23,649 nucleotides of DNA, from positions 1 through 23,649 of the forward strand of contig DHIV01000057.1 of NCBI GenBank assembly GCA_002403995.1, read 5' to 3'. Position numbers and translations under genes: made by a program. Below the pieces are notes generated by a model. It ran no database searches and was not told the DNA's origin. It worked only from the letters and a program-made list of their open reading frames with translations. Source of the DNA: Gallionella sp. UBA4737. Lineage in GTDB: Bacteria > Pseudomonadota > Gammaproteobacteria > Burkholderiales > Gallionellaceae. This document shows, piece after piece, positions 15,951 through 22,374 of the stretch (the stretch's first letter is position 1; every line of letters starts with the position of its first letter).

Positions 15951-16219
15951 GCATGGCGAAAGTATTGATGTATTGTACTGCCGTGTGCCCCTATTGCGTT
16001 CGTGCCGAGCAATTGCTGAAGCGCAAAGGTGTGCAGGAAATAGAGAAGATACGCGTCGACTTGCAACCTGAATTGCGGGTCGCGATGATGGAGAAAACCG
16101 GACGGCGCACCGTGCCGCAAATTTACATCAACGGTGCTCATGTCGGCGGCTATGATGATCTTGCATCACTGGATCGCGCCGGCGGGCTGGATGAGCTTTT
16201 GTCAAAATCTGAATTTTAG
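15947..16219 (+). CDS. grxC: Glutaredoxin 3
   Basis: A 90-aa cytosolic dithiol glutaredoxin that reduces disulfides with glutathione. The active site CPYC is at residues 14-17 (MYCTAVCPYCVRAEQLL). The cis-Pro loop TVPQIYING (55-63) and the glutathione-binding GGYDDL (67-72) follow. The ATG overlaps the rhodanese stop; a second ATG two codons on is an equal alternative. It ends 26 bases before secB, as in many proteobacteria. Confidence 0.95.
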   Translation: MSMAKVLMYCTAVCPYCVRAEQLLKRKGVQEIEKIRVDLQPELRVAMMEKTGRRTVPQIYINGAHVGGYDDLASLDRAGGLDELLSKSEF

Positions 16220-16245
16220 TAACGACCACAATTAAGGAAATCAAC

Positions 16246-16716
16246 ATGACCGGAGCAGCACAAGAGAATACGCAGGCTATATTCAATATCGACAAAATCT
16301 ATGTGAAAGATATGTCCCTGGAAGTTCCGCACGCGCCAAAAATCTTTTTGGAGCGGGAAAATCCGCAAGTCGATATCAGGCTCCACACCCAGGCCGGTTC
16401 TGTTGAAGAAGGCCAGTTTGAGGTGGTCGTGATGGCTACTGTCACTGCCAAGATCGGAGAAAAGGTAATGTTCCTGATCGAGGTTAAGCAGGCGGGTATT
16501 TTCCAGATACGCAATGTGCCGGCCGGGGAGCTGGAGCCGATTCTGGCAGTGACATGCCCGAACATATTGTTTCCATATTTGCGCGAGGTCGCTTCAGATG
16601 TGGCGGTGCGTGGCGGTTTTGCGCCGGTGCTGCTGAACCCGATAAACTTCGAAGCACTTTACCAGCAGCAGAGGCAACAACAGGCACAGGCCGCCTTGTC
16701 AACGACTACACACTGA
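16246..16716 (+). CDS. secB: Protein-export chaperone SecB
   Basis: SecB is a homotetrameric cytosolic chaperone that keeps preproteins unfolded and hands them to SecA. The 156-aa product has the family opening FNIDKIYVKDMSLEVPHAPK (about 13-32) and the C-terminal LFPYLREVASDVAVRGGFAP followed by LNPINFEALYQQQ. A Gln-rich tail ends the protein. AAGGAAA precedes the ATG. Its stop shares one base with the next gene's start (TGATG), so the two are coupled. Confidence 0.97.
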   Translation: MTGAAQENTQAIFNIDKIYVKDMSLEVPHAPKIFLERENPQVDIRLHTQAGSVEEGQFEVVVMATVTAKIGEKVMFLIEVKQAGIFQIRNVPAGELEPILAVTCPNILFPYLREVASDVAVRGGFAPVLLNPINFEALYQQQRQQQAQAALSTTTH

Positions 16717-17165
16717 TGAAGACAGGATTCACCCGATGGTTGGCTTTGTTTGTGCTGCTTTTTGGCGCGAGTGTGGTCCATGCGGTGGAATATGTCTCGG
16801 TCAGCGAGAGCAACGCGATACTTTACGATGCGCCTTCGATCAAGGCGAAAAAGCTGTTCGTGGTGAATCGTTACATGCCCTTCGAGCAAGTCGTCACTCT
16901 GGACAACTGGGTCAAGGTGCGCGACCGTTCCGGCGGTTTGTATTGGATGGAAAAGCGCGTGTTAAGCAACAAACGCTACGTGTTCGCGCTGTTGCCGCTG
17001 GTGGATGTGCGGGCAGCACCTGATTTTGCTTCGCCGCGATTGTTCCAGGTGCGCCAGCAAGTGGCGTTGGAGCGACTGGAGTCAACCGGCACAGGCTGGA
17101 TCAAGGTGCGTCATCAAGACGGAAATATGGGTTATGTGCGTAGTGCAGAGGTTTGGGGTGGCTGA
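16716..17165 (+). CDS. Periplasmic SH3-domain protein
   Basis: A 149-aa exported protein. MKTGFTRWLALFVLLFGASV and the VHA-VE junction give a signal peptide of about 23 residues. The mature part reads as two bacterial SH3-like repeats: VSESNAILYDAPSIKAKKLF with NWVKVRDRSGGLYWMEKRVL, and VDVRAAPDFASPRLF with GWIKVRHQDGNMGYVRSAEV. Such domains often bind peptidoglycan or other envelope partners. The ATG overlaps the secB stop and gpsA follows after 87 bases. The same neighbour is seen in related genomes by my recollection, but no specific role is known to me. Confidence 0.85.
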   Translation: MKTGFTRWLALFVLLFGASVVHAVEYVSVSESNAILYDAPSIKAKKLFVVNRYMPFEQVVTLDNWVKVRDRSGGLYWMEKRVLSNKRYVFALLPLVDVRAAPDFASPRLFQVRQQVALERLESTGTGWIKVRHQDGNMGYVRSAEVWGG

Positions 17166-17203
17166 CCATGGATCTGAAAAAGGCGCATAGCACAGAGATC
17201 GTT

Positions 17204-17230
17204 GAGTACCCGCGCTTGCCGGTACTCTTT
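17204..17230 (+). terminator. Hairpin with short T-run between the SH3 gene and gpsA
   Basis: GAGTACC (17204-17210) pairs perfectly with GGTACTC (17221-17227), followed by TTT. The stem is seven base pairs with a 10-base loop. The T-run is short, so it may be a weak terminator or a single REP-like hairpin. Confidence 0.4.
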
Positions 17231-17252
17231 GCCATGAATTGCAGGTTTTAAG

Positions 17253-18272
17253 ATGAATATCACGATCGTCGGTGCAGGAGCGTGGGGAACTGCACTTGCC
17301 ATCAGTCTCGCGGCCAACCATAGAGTCACGCTATGGGCGCGCAACGCCGCGCAAATCGAAGCGATGCAAATCACCCGTTACAACCAGCACTACCTTCCTG
17401 ACATCTTGCTGCCTGCCGATCTCAGGTTAAGCCCGGATTTCTCCGCGGCGCTGGCGGCGGCCGAATTGGTGATCATCGCTGTCCCCACATCTGCCCTGCG
17501 CCCGATTTTGCATCAGCTTGTGCAATTGTCCCGCCGCCCATTCGACAAGCTCAGGACAGGTTTCAGCGTGGTGTGGTTGTGCAAGGGGTTTGAGGCTGAG
17601 ACCGCAAAATTGCCGCATCAAGTGGTTGCCGAAGTGTTGCCTGAAGGATCTCGATACGGCGTATTGTCCGGACCCAGTTTCGCGCAAGAAGTCGCGCGTG
17701 GTTTTCCAACCGCATTGACGCTCGCTTCTGCTGACCAGGAGTTTGCGCGCAGCACAGCACAGGCGCTACATCATGCATACTTGCGCATCTACGCGAGCAA
17801 CGACATGGTGGGCGTGGAAGTCGGCGGGGCGGTGAAAAACGTGATGGCGATCGCTGCCGGTATTTGTGACGGCATGGGGCTGGGCCACAATGCGCGCGCC
17901 GCGCTGCTGACTCGCGGTCTGGCCGAGATCACCCGGCTCGGCTTGAAGCTCGGCGGCCGTTCGGAAACCCTGAGCGGCCTTTCCGGCCTGGGCGATCTGA
18001 TTCTCACCTGCACCGGCGATTTGTCGCGCAATCGCCAGGTCGGTTTGCTGCTGGTGCAGCAGCACGATTTGCCGGAGATATTGCGCAGGCTCGGGCATGT
18101 TGCCGAGGGCGTTTACACGGTGCGGGAAGTGCATCACCTCGCGCAACGTCTGGGCGTTGCGATGCCGATCTGTGAAGCCGTCTATCGCGTCCTCTACGAG
18201 CATGTTCCTGCCGCAGAAATGGTTGCCACGTTGCTGAATCGCACACCCAATCTGGAATTCGATGGCGGGTGA
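17253..18272 (+). CDS. gpsA: Glycerol-3-phosphate dehydrogenase [NAD(P)+] with an 8-codon repeat insert
   Basis: GpsA reduces dihydroxyacetone phosphate to sn-glycerol-3-phosphate, the backbone for phospholipids. The Rossmann motif GAGAWG is at residues 7-12. GPSFAQEVARG, the catalytic-lysine region GGAVKNVMAIAAGICDGMG and the C-terminal ETLSGLSGLGDLILTCTG are all present. At 339 aa it is slightly long. The surplus is PFDKLRTG at residues 96-103, between QLSRR and FSVVWLCKGFE, where relatives run directly into the strand leading to the CKG motif. The insert is exactly 24 bases (17538-17561) and matches a dispersed palindromic repeat. All catalytic landmarks are intact. It converges on trmB with a 21-base gap. 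Confidence 0.95.
   Translation: MNITIVGAGAWGTALAISLAANHRVTLWARNAAQIEAMQITRYNQHYLPDILLPADLRLSPDFSAALAAAELVIIAVPTSALRPILHQLVQLSRRPFDKLRTGFSVVWLCKGFEAETAKLPHQVVAEVLPEGSRYGVLSGPSFAQEVARGFPTALTLASADQEFARSTAQALHHAYLRIYASNDMVGVEVGGAVKNVMAIAAGICDGMGLGHNARAALLTRGLAEITRLGLKLGGRSETLSGLSGLGDLILTCTGDLSRNRQVGLLLVQQHDLPEILRRLGHVAEGVYTVREVHHLAQRLGVAMPICEAVYRVLYEHVPAAEMVATLLNRTPNLEFDGG
17538..17561 (+). repeat. 24-base palindromic-family repeat inside gpsA
   Basis: CCATTCGACAAGCTCAGGAC followed by AGGT is inserted in frame and encodes PFDKLRTG. The complement of its core, CTGAGCTTGTCGAA, appears at 19008-19021 in the trmB-thiG gap, and a variant lies in bpt at 7602-7625. Confidence 0.8.
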
Positions 18273-18293
18273 TTCGCGCCAGTTCTCCCCCGG

Positions 18294-18983
18294 TTATTTT
18301 CTGCGCCGGAATACTAGGTCCCACACCCCATGTCCCAGGCTTATACCGCGCTGCTCGAATTTGGTGAACGGCCGGTAAGCCGGGCGCGATGCGTAATCCG
18401 AAGCCGTATTTTCCAGCAGCGGCGCTGCACCCAATACTGCCAGCACCTGCTCGGCATAATCCTGCCAATCGGTGGCGACATGGATATAACCGCCGGGTTT
18501 GAGCTTCTGCACCAGTTGCGCGATGAACGGTGCCTGGATCAGCCGGCGCTTGTTGTGGCGGGCCTTGTGCCATGGGTCGGGAAAGAAGATGTGCACGCCG
18601 TCCAGCGTGGCCTCGCCCAGCATATCGCGCAGCACTTCCACGGCATCGTGCCGGATAATGCGGATGTTGGCGATATGTTGCGCATCGATCAGCTTGAGCA
18701 GATTGCCGACTCCCGGCGTATGCACCTCAAGTGCCAGGTAGTCATTTTCCGGATGGGCGAGCGCGATTGTCGCGGTGCTGTCGCCCATGCCAAAACCGAT
18801 CTCCAGTATCTTGGGCGCGTTGCGTCCGAAAGCTTGCGCAAGATCCAATTGCCGTGCGGCGTATGGAATGCCGAAGCGCGGCAGCAGTGTGTCGCATGCG
18901 CGTTGCTGCGCAGGGGTGACACGACCCTGGCGCAATACGAAGCTGCGGATGTGGCGTTTGCTGAGATCGGTTGTGTCGGTCAT
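18294..18983 (-). CDS. trmB: tRNA (guanine-N7-)-methyltransferase
   Basis: TrmB uses S-adenosylmethionine to form m7G46 in the variable loop of tRNAs. From MTDTTDLSKRHIRSFVLRQG the product is 229 aa. The SAM site EIGFGMGDS begins at residue 61. The family signature FPDPWHKARHNKRRL and the C-terminal TKFEQRGISLGHGVWDL are clear. The frame is open for 30 more codons upstream, but those run through a palindromic repeat and look unlike the family, so I reject that extension. It is the last gene of the thiS-thiG-trmB set on the minus strand. Confidence 0.95.
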   Translation of the reverse strand: MTDTTDLSKRHIRSFVLRQGRVTPAQQRACDTLLPRFGIPYAARQLDLAQAFGRNAPKILEIGFGMGDSTATIALAHPENDYLALEVHTPGVGNLLKLIDAQHIANIRIIRHDAVEVLRDMLGEATLDGVHIFFPDPWHKARHNKRRLIQAPFIAQLVQKLKPGGYIHVATDWQDYAEQVLAVLGAAPLLENTASDYASRPAYRPFTKFEQRGISLGHGVWDLVFRRRK

Positions 18984-18998
18984 TGAATTTACTTCAAG

Positions 18999-19079
18999 CC
19001 GTTCGCCCTGAGCTTGTCGAAGGGTCGAGCAGCGTAGAGATTGAATCCGTTCTTGCTTCGACAGACTCAGCACGAACGG
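18999..19079. repeat. Palindromic repeat between thiG and trmB
   Basis: Arms of 24 bases (18999-19022 and 19056-19079) match at 20 positions as an inverted repeat. Each arm has CCGTTCG, then CTGAG, then TGTCGAAG. The intervening 33 bases are not symmetric. This is the complete palindromic form of the sequence found in single copy inside gpsA. It occupies most of the 105-base trmB-thiG gap and could fold in the transcript. Confidence 0.85.
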
Positions 19080-19088
19080 GAAATTTAT

Positions 19089-19883
19089 TTAGCTGCGAGT
19101 CGAATTGATGATGCCTGCAGTCGGTGAACTCGGGCTGGCGCTGTAAAATTTTTTCGGCATTCGCCCGGCCAGAAAGGCGGACCGTCCGGCTTCGACAGCC
19201 AGCTTCATCGCGGCAGCCATCAATACAGGTTGCTGAGCACCGGCGATCGCGGTGTTCATCAGCACGCCGTCGCAGCCCAGTTCCATCGCGATCGCGGCAT
19301 CCGAAGCCGTGCCGACACCCGCATCCACGATCACCGGCACTTGCACGCGGTCCATGATGAGTTGCAGATTCCACGGGTTGAGTATGCCCATGCCGGAACC
19401 GATCAACGAGGCCAGCGGCATGATCGCCACACAGCCGATGTCTTCCAACTGTTTGGCGATGATCGGGTCGTCCGAGGTATACACCATCACCTGAAAGCCT
19501 TCGGCCACCAGCGTTTTCGCGGCGGCGATGGTTTCAATCACGTTCGGATACAGCGATTGCGGATCGCCCAACACCTCCAGTTTGACCAGGCTGTGCCCGT
19601 CCAGTAACTCGCGCGCCAGCCGCAAAGTGCGCACCGCATCTTCGGCGGTATAGCAACCTGCAGTGTTGGGCAGCAGCGTGTATTTCGACGGCGGCAGGAT
19701 TTCCAGCAGGCTCGGTTCGTTGGGGTTCTGGCCGATGTTGCTGCGCCGGATCGCGATGGTGATGATCTCAGCGCCGCTGGTTTCCACCGCCGCTTTGGTC
19801 TCGGTGAAATCCTTGTATTTGCCGGTGCCAACCAAAAGGCGTGAGTTATAACTTTTGCCTGCGATAATTAGTTTGTCGTTCAT
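19089..19883 (-). CDS. thiG: Thiazole synthase ThiG
   Basis: ThiG condenses 1-deoxy-xylulose-5-phosphate, dehydroglycine and the ThiS thiocarboxylate into the thiazole phosphate of thiamin. The 264-aa product opens with LIIAGKSYNSRLLVGTGKY. The Schiff-base lysine is likely Lys101 in LVKLEVLGD. Further landmarks are IMPLASLIGSGMGILNP, VDAGVGTASDAAIAMELGCD and a C-terminal SSPTAG. The start is supported by AAGGAAA. It is separated from thiS by 294 bases full of repeats, whereas the two genes usually lie close together. Confidence 0.97.
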   Translation of the reverse strand: MNDKLIIAGKSYNSRLLVGTGKYKDFTETKAAVETSGAEIITIAIRRSNIGQNPNEPSLLEILPPSKYTLLPNTAGCYTAEDAVRTLRLARELLDGHSLVKLEVLGDPQSLYPNVIETIAAAKTLVAEGFQVMVYTSDDPIIAKQLEDIGCVAIMPLASLIGSGMGILNPWNLQLIMDRVQVPVIVDAGVGTASDAAIAMELGCDGVLMNTAIAGAQQPVLMAAAMKLAVEAGRSAFLAGRMPKKFYSASPSSPTAGIINSTRS

Positions 19884-19906
19884 TTCATTTCCTTAAAATC
19901 TATTAG

Positions 19907-20036
19907 GGAACCTCTGCATAAGTACCGTTCGCGGTGAGTGTTTTCCGTTCGTCCCTTCGATACACCGCATTGCGCACGGCACTCAGGGCGAACGGAAAAT
20001 GTATCGAACCGTATTTCGCACTTATGCAGAGGTTCT
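19907..20036. mobile_element. 130-bp MITE-like element, IS5-group type
   Basis: The ends form a 17-base inverted repeat with one mismatch; the inner 16 bases are perfect (GAACCTCTGCATAAGT at 19908-19923 with its complement at 20020-20035). The element is flanked by TTAG on both sides (19903-19906 and 20037-20040), a fit to the YTAR 4-base target of IS5-group elements. The interior has interleaved arms: TTTTCCGTTCG (19941-19951) with 19989-19999, and TTCGATACA (19956-19964) with 20000-20008. It encodes no protein, so it would need a transposase from elsewhere. Confidence 0.75.
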
Positions 20037-20043
20037 TTAGCTC

Positions 20044-20170
20044 GTCATCCCGTGCTACGACACGGGATCCAGAATTTCTAAAACCAGATTCCGGTCTGAT
20101 GAAACTACTAGCCATTCGGCTAAGCTGGCCAAAAACGCCAGCAAAGCCGCTGGTTATGCGCCGGAATGAC
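20044..20170. repeat. Composite palindromic repeat between thiG and thiS
   Basis: Outer ends GTCATCCCG (20044-20052) and CCGGAATGAC (20161-20170) are near-complementary. The left part has hairpin ATCCCGTG/CACGGGAT. The core 20096-20160 is the two-hairpin element: TAGCC/GGCTA around ATTC, then GCTGGC/GCCAGC around a 7-base loop, ending GCTGGTTATGCG. The neighbouring MITE ends at 20036, so two different repeats sit side by side. Confidence 0.8.
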
Positions 20171-20177
20171 AAAATTT

Positions 20178-20381
20178 TTAACCTCCGCCCACCGCCACGA
20201 CTACTTCCAATTTATCGCCGTCCGCCAATTGTTGCGCGGCAAACAAACTGCGCGGCACGATCTCGCCGTTGCGCTCCAAGGCTATGCGCTTGCCGGTCAA
20301 GCCCATCTCTTCGATGAGTGCGGCAACGCCGGTGAAATCGGGAAGTTGGCGTGTTGCGCCGTTAATGCTGACGGTAATCAC
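20178..20381 (-). CDS. thiS: Sulfur-carrier protein ThiS
   Basis: ThiS is the small ubiquitin-fold protein whose C-terminal glycine is thiocarboxylated and gives sulfur to ThiG. The GTG at 20381 gives 67 aa starting MITVSINGATRQLPDFTGVA, in line with the family. A TTG six codons upstream (20399) is a less likely alternative. The C-terminus is AVGGG, preserving the required terminal Gly-Gly. Neither start has a good Shine-Dalgarno. It heads the thiS-thiG-trmB order; immediately upstream lies a broken tRNA-Gly copy with its promoter. Confidence 0.9.
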   Translation of the reverse strand: MITVSINGATRQLPDFTGVAALIEEMGLTGKRIALERNGEIVPRSLFAAQQLADGDKLEVVVAVGGG

Positions 20382-20434
20382 TTTTAATTTAGCGCTCAAT
20401 TAGATAAGGTGCGATGAAGTTGTGAGCGGGAGCT

Positions 20435-20487
20435 AACCCTCGTATGCAGCTTGGGAAGCTGCCGTTCTACCATTGAACTACACCCGC
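20435..20487 (-). pseudogene. Truncated tRNA-Gly(CCC)
   Basis: From its 5' end at 20487 this copy is identical to the intact tRNA at 22984-23036 through the acceptor 5' strand, D arm, anticodon arm (loop TTCCCAA) and into the T loop. After GAGGGTT the sequence departs (AGCTCCCGCTCAC), so the T stem cannot close and no standard acceptor 3' strand or CCA follows. A distant resemblance of the next bases to CACCCGCTCC suggests an internal loss of about nine bases. It should not give a functional tRNA. Confidence 0.85.
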
Positions 20488-20497
20488 GAGTGCGGCG

Positions 20498-20526
20498 ATT
20501 TTACGTGGGTTGTCATTAATATTCAA
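20498..20526 (-). promoter_or_regulatory. Stable-RNA-type promoter retained before the broken tRNA
   Basis: Read on the minus strand, TTGAAT (20526-20521) and TAAAAT (20503-20498) are spaced by 17 bases and followed by a GC-rich start region, typical of tRNA promoters. It points through the truncated tRNA toward thiS. Confidence 0.6.
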
Positions 20527-20652
20527 ATAACAGTTCTTCGGCAGTGGGCTGTGTACTATGGCGACTGTTGCTTTGACTGTGCCGCAGATGGATGAGAGGA
20601 CTGTTGCGATGCTCGTGCGTCTGCTTATGATGTACAAGCGGTCGGTGAAAAT

Positions 20653-20875
20653 ATAGATTTGCGACTTATTCAGACGGCCCCAATGTGCCAATAGCTGCAC
20701 TTCGCCAATTGCCTACCATCACGGTGCTAGACGCGGACAGGTTGCAGTACAAAATTCAATTATCTGTTAACTAGAATTGATGCTATTACCAATTTTGGTT
20801 TACGCTACGCACACTGGCGGTTCCTGCGATTCCGGCACTGTCATAAAATTAACCATGTGACGAGGGAGAGAAGTG
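20653..20875. other. Gap at left end of the island
   Basis: No credible gene or known repeat is seen. The stretch is AT-richer than the flanking housekeeping DNA. GAGGGAGAG just before position 20876 is the ribosome site of the next gene; no clear promoter was found. Confidence 0.4.
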
Positions 20876-21142
20876 ATGGTCAGTAAGGAAGTTGTCCTTC
20901 AAACGCTGAAATGCTTACCGAACCAATACCCTCAGATACTGGAGGAAAAGTATCCTCATATCTTGGAAAAAATTGTCCAGCTTTGGAACTCGCCTGATGG
21001 CGAAGCCTATTTCGCCGACCTGTTGCATCCTCACTATAGCGGCGGCAGATTTGACCGTGCTGGTTTCCCAGAAAAAGTTTGGCAGGAGATATTGCGATTG
21101 AATGAGCTTTACAGGAAGCCGCGTCCCAAATCGATAAGGTGA
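20876..21142 (+). CDS. Small conserved-type hypothetical protein
   Basis: An 88-aa soluble protein starting MVSKEVVLQTLKCLPNQYPQ, with a GTG one codon earlier as an alternative; GAGGGAGAG lies just upstream. Sequence includes EEKYPHILEKIVQLWNSPDG and GFPEKVWQEILRLNELY. I recall similar small proteins with the pattern 'YP..(L/I)..KFP.I..KIV.LW....' and a GFP..V..EI motif in beta- and gammaproteobacteria, of unknown function. It has no membrane segment or signal peptide. It lies inside the tRNA-flanked island. Confidence 0.7.
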   Translation: MVSKEVVLQTLKCLPNQYPQILEEKYPHILEKIVQLWNSPDGEAYFADLLHPHYSGGRFDRAGFPEKVWQEILRLNELYRKPRPKSIR

Positions 21143-21400
21143 GCGCATCGTGTCGCGGGCTGTGCGAAATGAATATCCGCTTCGGAGAAATTTGAAGTAC
21201 CGAAAGGTGTCGGAAGCTGCAGGCCAGAGGTGTGAAATGCCTTCCACAAAGCGGCACCTCGTCAGCAACTGGCAAGGACCGCTTTACCGCTGTTAATATG
21301 GCATCATGACGTGGCGGTTCGTGCCAATAACGGTCAGTCTAGAGTGTAAGCCCTTAGTTGAAGTTGCCTGAACAAAAAACACTCATACATGGTGAATCAG
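21143..21400. other. Intergenic stretch inside the island
   Basis: No credible coding frame. It carries GAATATCCGCTTCGGAGAAA (21171-21190), similar to the direct repeat at 22744-22763 near the island's other end. It also has a segment near 21310 (TGGCGGTTCGTGCCAATAAC) of the kind often left by mobile-element ends. Nothing else stands out. Confidence 0.35.
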
Positions 21401-21434
21401 CATAGACCCGGTGCCGCTAGGTGCTGGGTCTTTT
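21401..21434 (+). terminator. Probable rho-independent terminator
   Basis: AGACCC pairs with GGGTCT (outer six pairs, with further weak pairs inward) and is followed by TTTTATT. It lies upstream of the hicA promoter and would isolate the toxin-antitoxin operon from reading through from the left. Confidence 0.6.
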
Positions 21435-21500
21435 ATTGTGGTTAGTCCGTGGCGCGTTAAATGGGCAGCAAAGTTTGCGCCACATAACTTAATATTAAGT

Positions 21501-21528
21501 TACAATGTGACACCACAGGCGGTGTCAC
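21501..21528 (+). promoter_or_regulatory. -10 box and palindromic operator of hicAB
   Basis: TACAAT (21501-21506) fits a -10 box. It is followed at once by GTGACACC (21507-21514) and GGTGTCAC (21521-21528), a perfect 8-base inverted repeat with a 6-base spacer ending one base before the hicA ATG. This position suits autorepression by the ribbon-helix-helix domain of HicB. No convincing -35 box was seen. Confidence 0.65.
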
Positions 21529-21529
21529 T

Positions 21530-21814
21530 ATGTCAAAATTTCAGGAACTATATAGAGAGCTTGAGAATCTTACGAATAGTACAAATACGTCCTGCAAAAA
21601 GTTTACTCAGTTGCTGAAAGACCTTGGTTTTCAAATCGAAAATTGTAATAGCGGTGGACATAAGATAGCGAAGCACCCTGCTATCCATTTTACAGAATAC
21701 CCAGACTATAACTGCGGGCATAATCCGGGTGAAAATATTAAACGCCCGTACATTAAAAAACTCTATAAATTTGTAAAGCAGCATAAAGATACAATTGAGG
21801 AGTATTTATCATGA
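21530..21814 (+). CDS. hicA: HicA-like mRNA interferase toxin
   Basis: A 94-aa member of the HicA double-stranded-RNA-binding-fold toxins, which cleave mRNA or tmRNA until bound by HicB. The core is KKFTQLLKDLGFQIENCNSGGHKI, with the likely catalytic His44 in the family's G-(S/G)-H turn. It continues to a late basic helix, IKRPYIKKLYKFVKQHKD. It is longer than the roughly 60-80 aa usual for HicA, with extra residues at the N-terminus. It overlaps hicB by four bases (ATGA). The local GC is clearly lower than in the housekeeping genes nearby. Confidence 0.8.
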   Translation: MSKFQELYRELENLTNSTNTSCKKFTQLLKDLGFQIENCNSGGHKIAKHPAIHFTEYPDYNCGHNPGENIKRPYIKKLYKFVKQHKDTIEEYLS

Positions 21815-22374
21815 AATTCGACCCTGAATCCTATTCAATTACCATCCGCAAAGAAGACTGTGATGGTGAAATTTTGTATGTTGGCCGAGTTGCTGAGTTT
21901 CCTAATATCAGTTCATTTGAGGAGACCTATGAGGCGGCGCATGCTTTAGTTATAGATTCAATCATAACGCTGAAAAAAATTGCTAACGAAGCGAATGCAG
22001 AGTTTCCACTACCATATCCTGCGCCGTCAGATGAATTTAGTGGGCGGGTGACTTTGAGGCTTCCAAGGTCTCTTCATGCAAAGGTTTCAATGATTGCGAC
22101 CCAAGAAGATATAAGCGTCAACCAGTATTTGGTGGCTGCTATTGCAACTCATGTTGGAGAGGTCGATGGAATTGGTAGAGTTGTTTCAGAAGCAGGAATA
22201 TTGCTGGGACAAATTGTTACCGATGCTATGACTAAGGCGAGAGCTTGGAGGGCAGCGACATTTATGATTTGCAATACCTCGACTCCAGTAGTCTCAACAC
22301 CTTCAGTTGAACTTTATGGGCAAAGATATTTACGTTCCCCAGCGCTAATTTCCGGAGCAACTTTCTATGACTAA
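21811..22374 (+). CDS. hicB: HicB-like antitoxin with C-terminal extension
   Basis: A 187-aa antitoxin. Residues 1-65 resemble the degraded RNase-H-like HicB domain (EILYVGRVAEFPNISSFEET, then EAAHALVIDSIITLKK). Residues about 76-115 form a ribbon-helix-helix DNA-binding domain (FSGRVTLRLPRSLHAKVSMI then ISVNQYLVAAIATH). The last 70 residues are not recognised and make it longer than ordinary HicB. It overlaps hicA by four bases and the next gene by eight, so all three are translationally linked. It likely binds the palindrome before hicA. Confidence 0.85.
   Translation: MKFDPESYSITIRKEDCDGEILYVGRVAEFPNISSFEETYEAAHALVIDSIITLKKIANEANAEFPLPYPAPSDEFSGRVTLRLPRSLHAKVSMIATQEDISVNQYLVAAIATHVGEVDGIGRVVSEAGILLGQIVTDAMTKARAWRAATFMICNTSTPVVSTPSVELYGQRYLRSPALISGATFYD

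Larger units (their letters stand above)
20435..20652 (-). repeat. Left arm of a 218-bp inverted repeat
   Basis: This arm is the near-perfect reverse complement of 22818-23036. It contains 165 bases upstream of the tRNA and its first 53 bases. Differences are limited to a few bases and one indel near the -35 box. Both arms begin diverging just beyond ATTTTCACCGACC at the island-facing end. Confidence 0.9.

Noticed and set aside
17168..17251. 27-codon ORF ending one base before gpsA
   Set aside because: It contains the GAGTACC/GGTACTC hairpin, has no good ribosome site and no recognisable sequence.
18984..19073. 30-codon N-terminal extension of trmB
   Set aside because: It is encoded by the palindromic repeat and is unlike the TrmB family. 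The ATG at 18983 gives a normal N-terminus (MTDTTDLSKRHIRSF).
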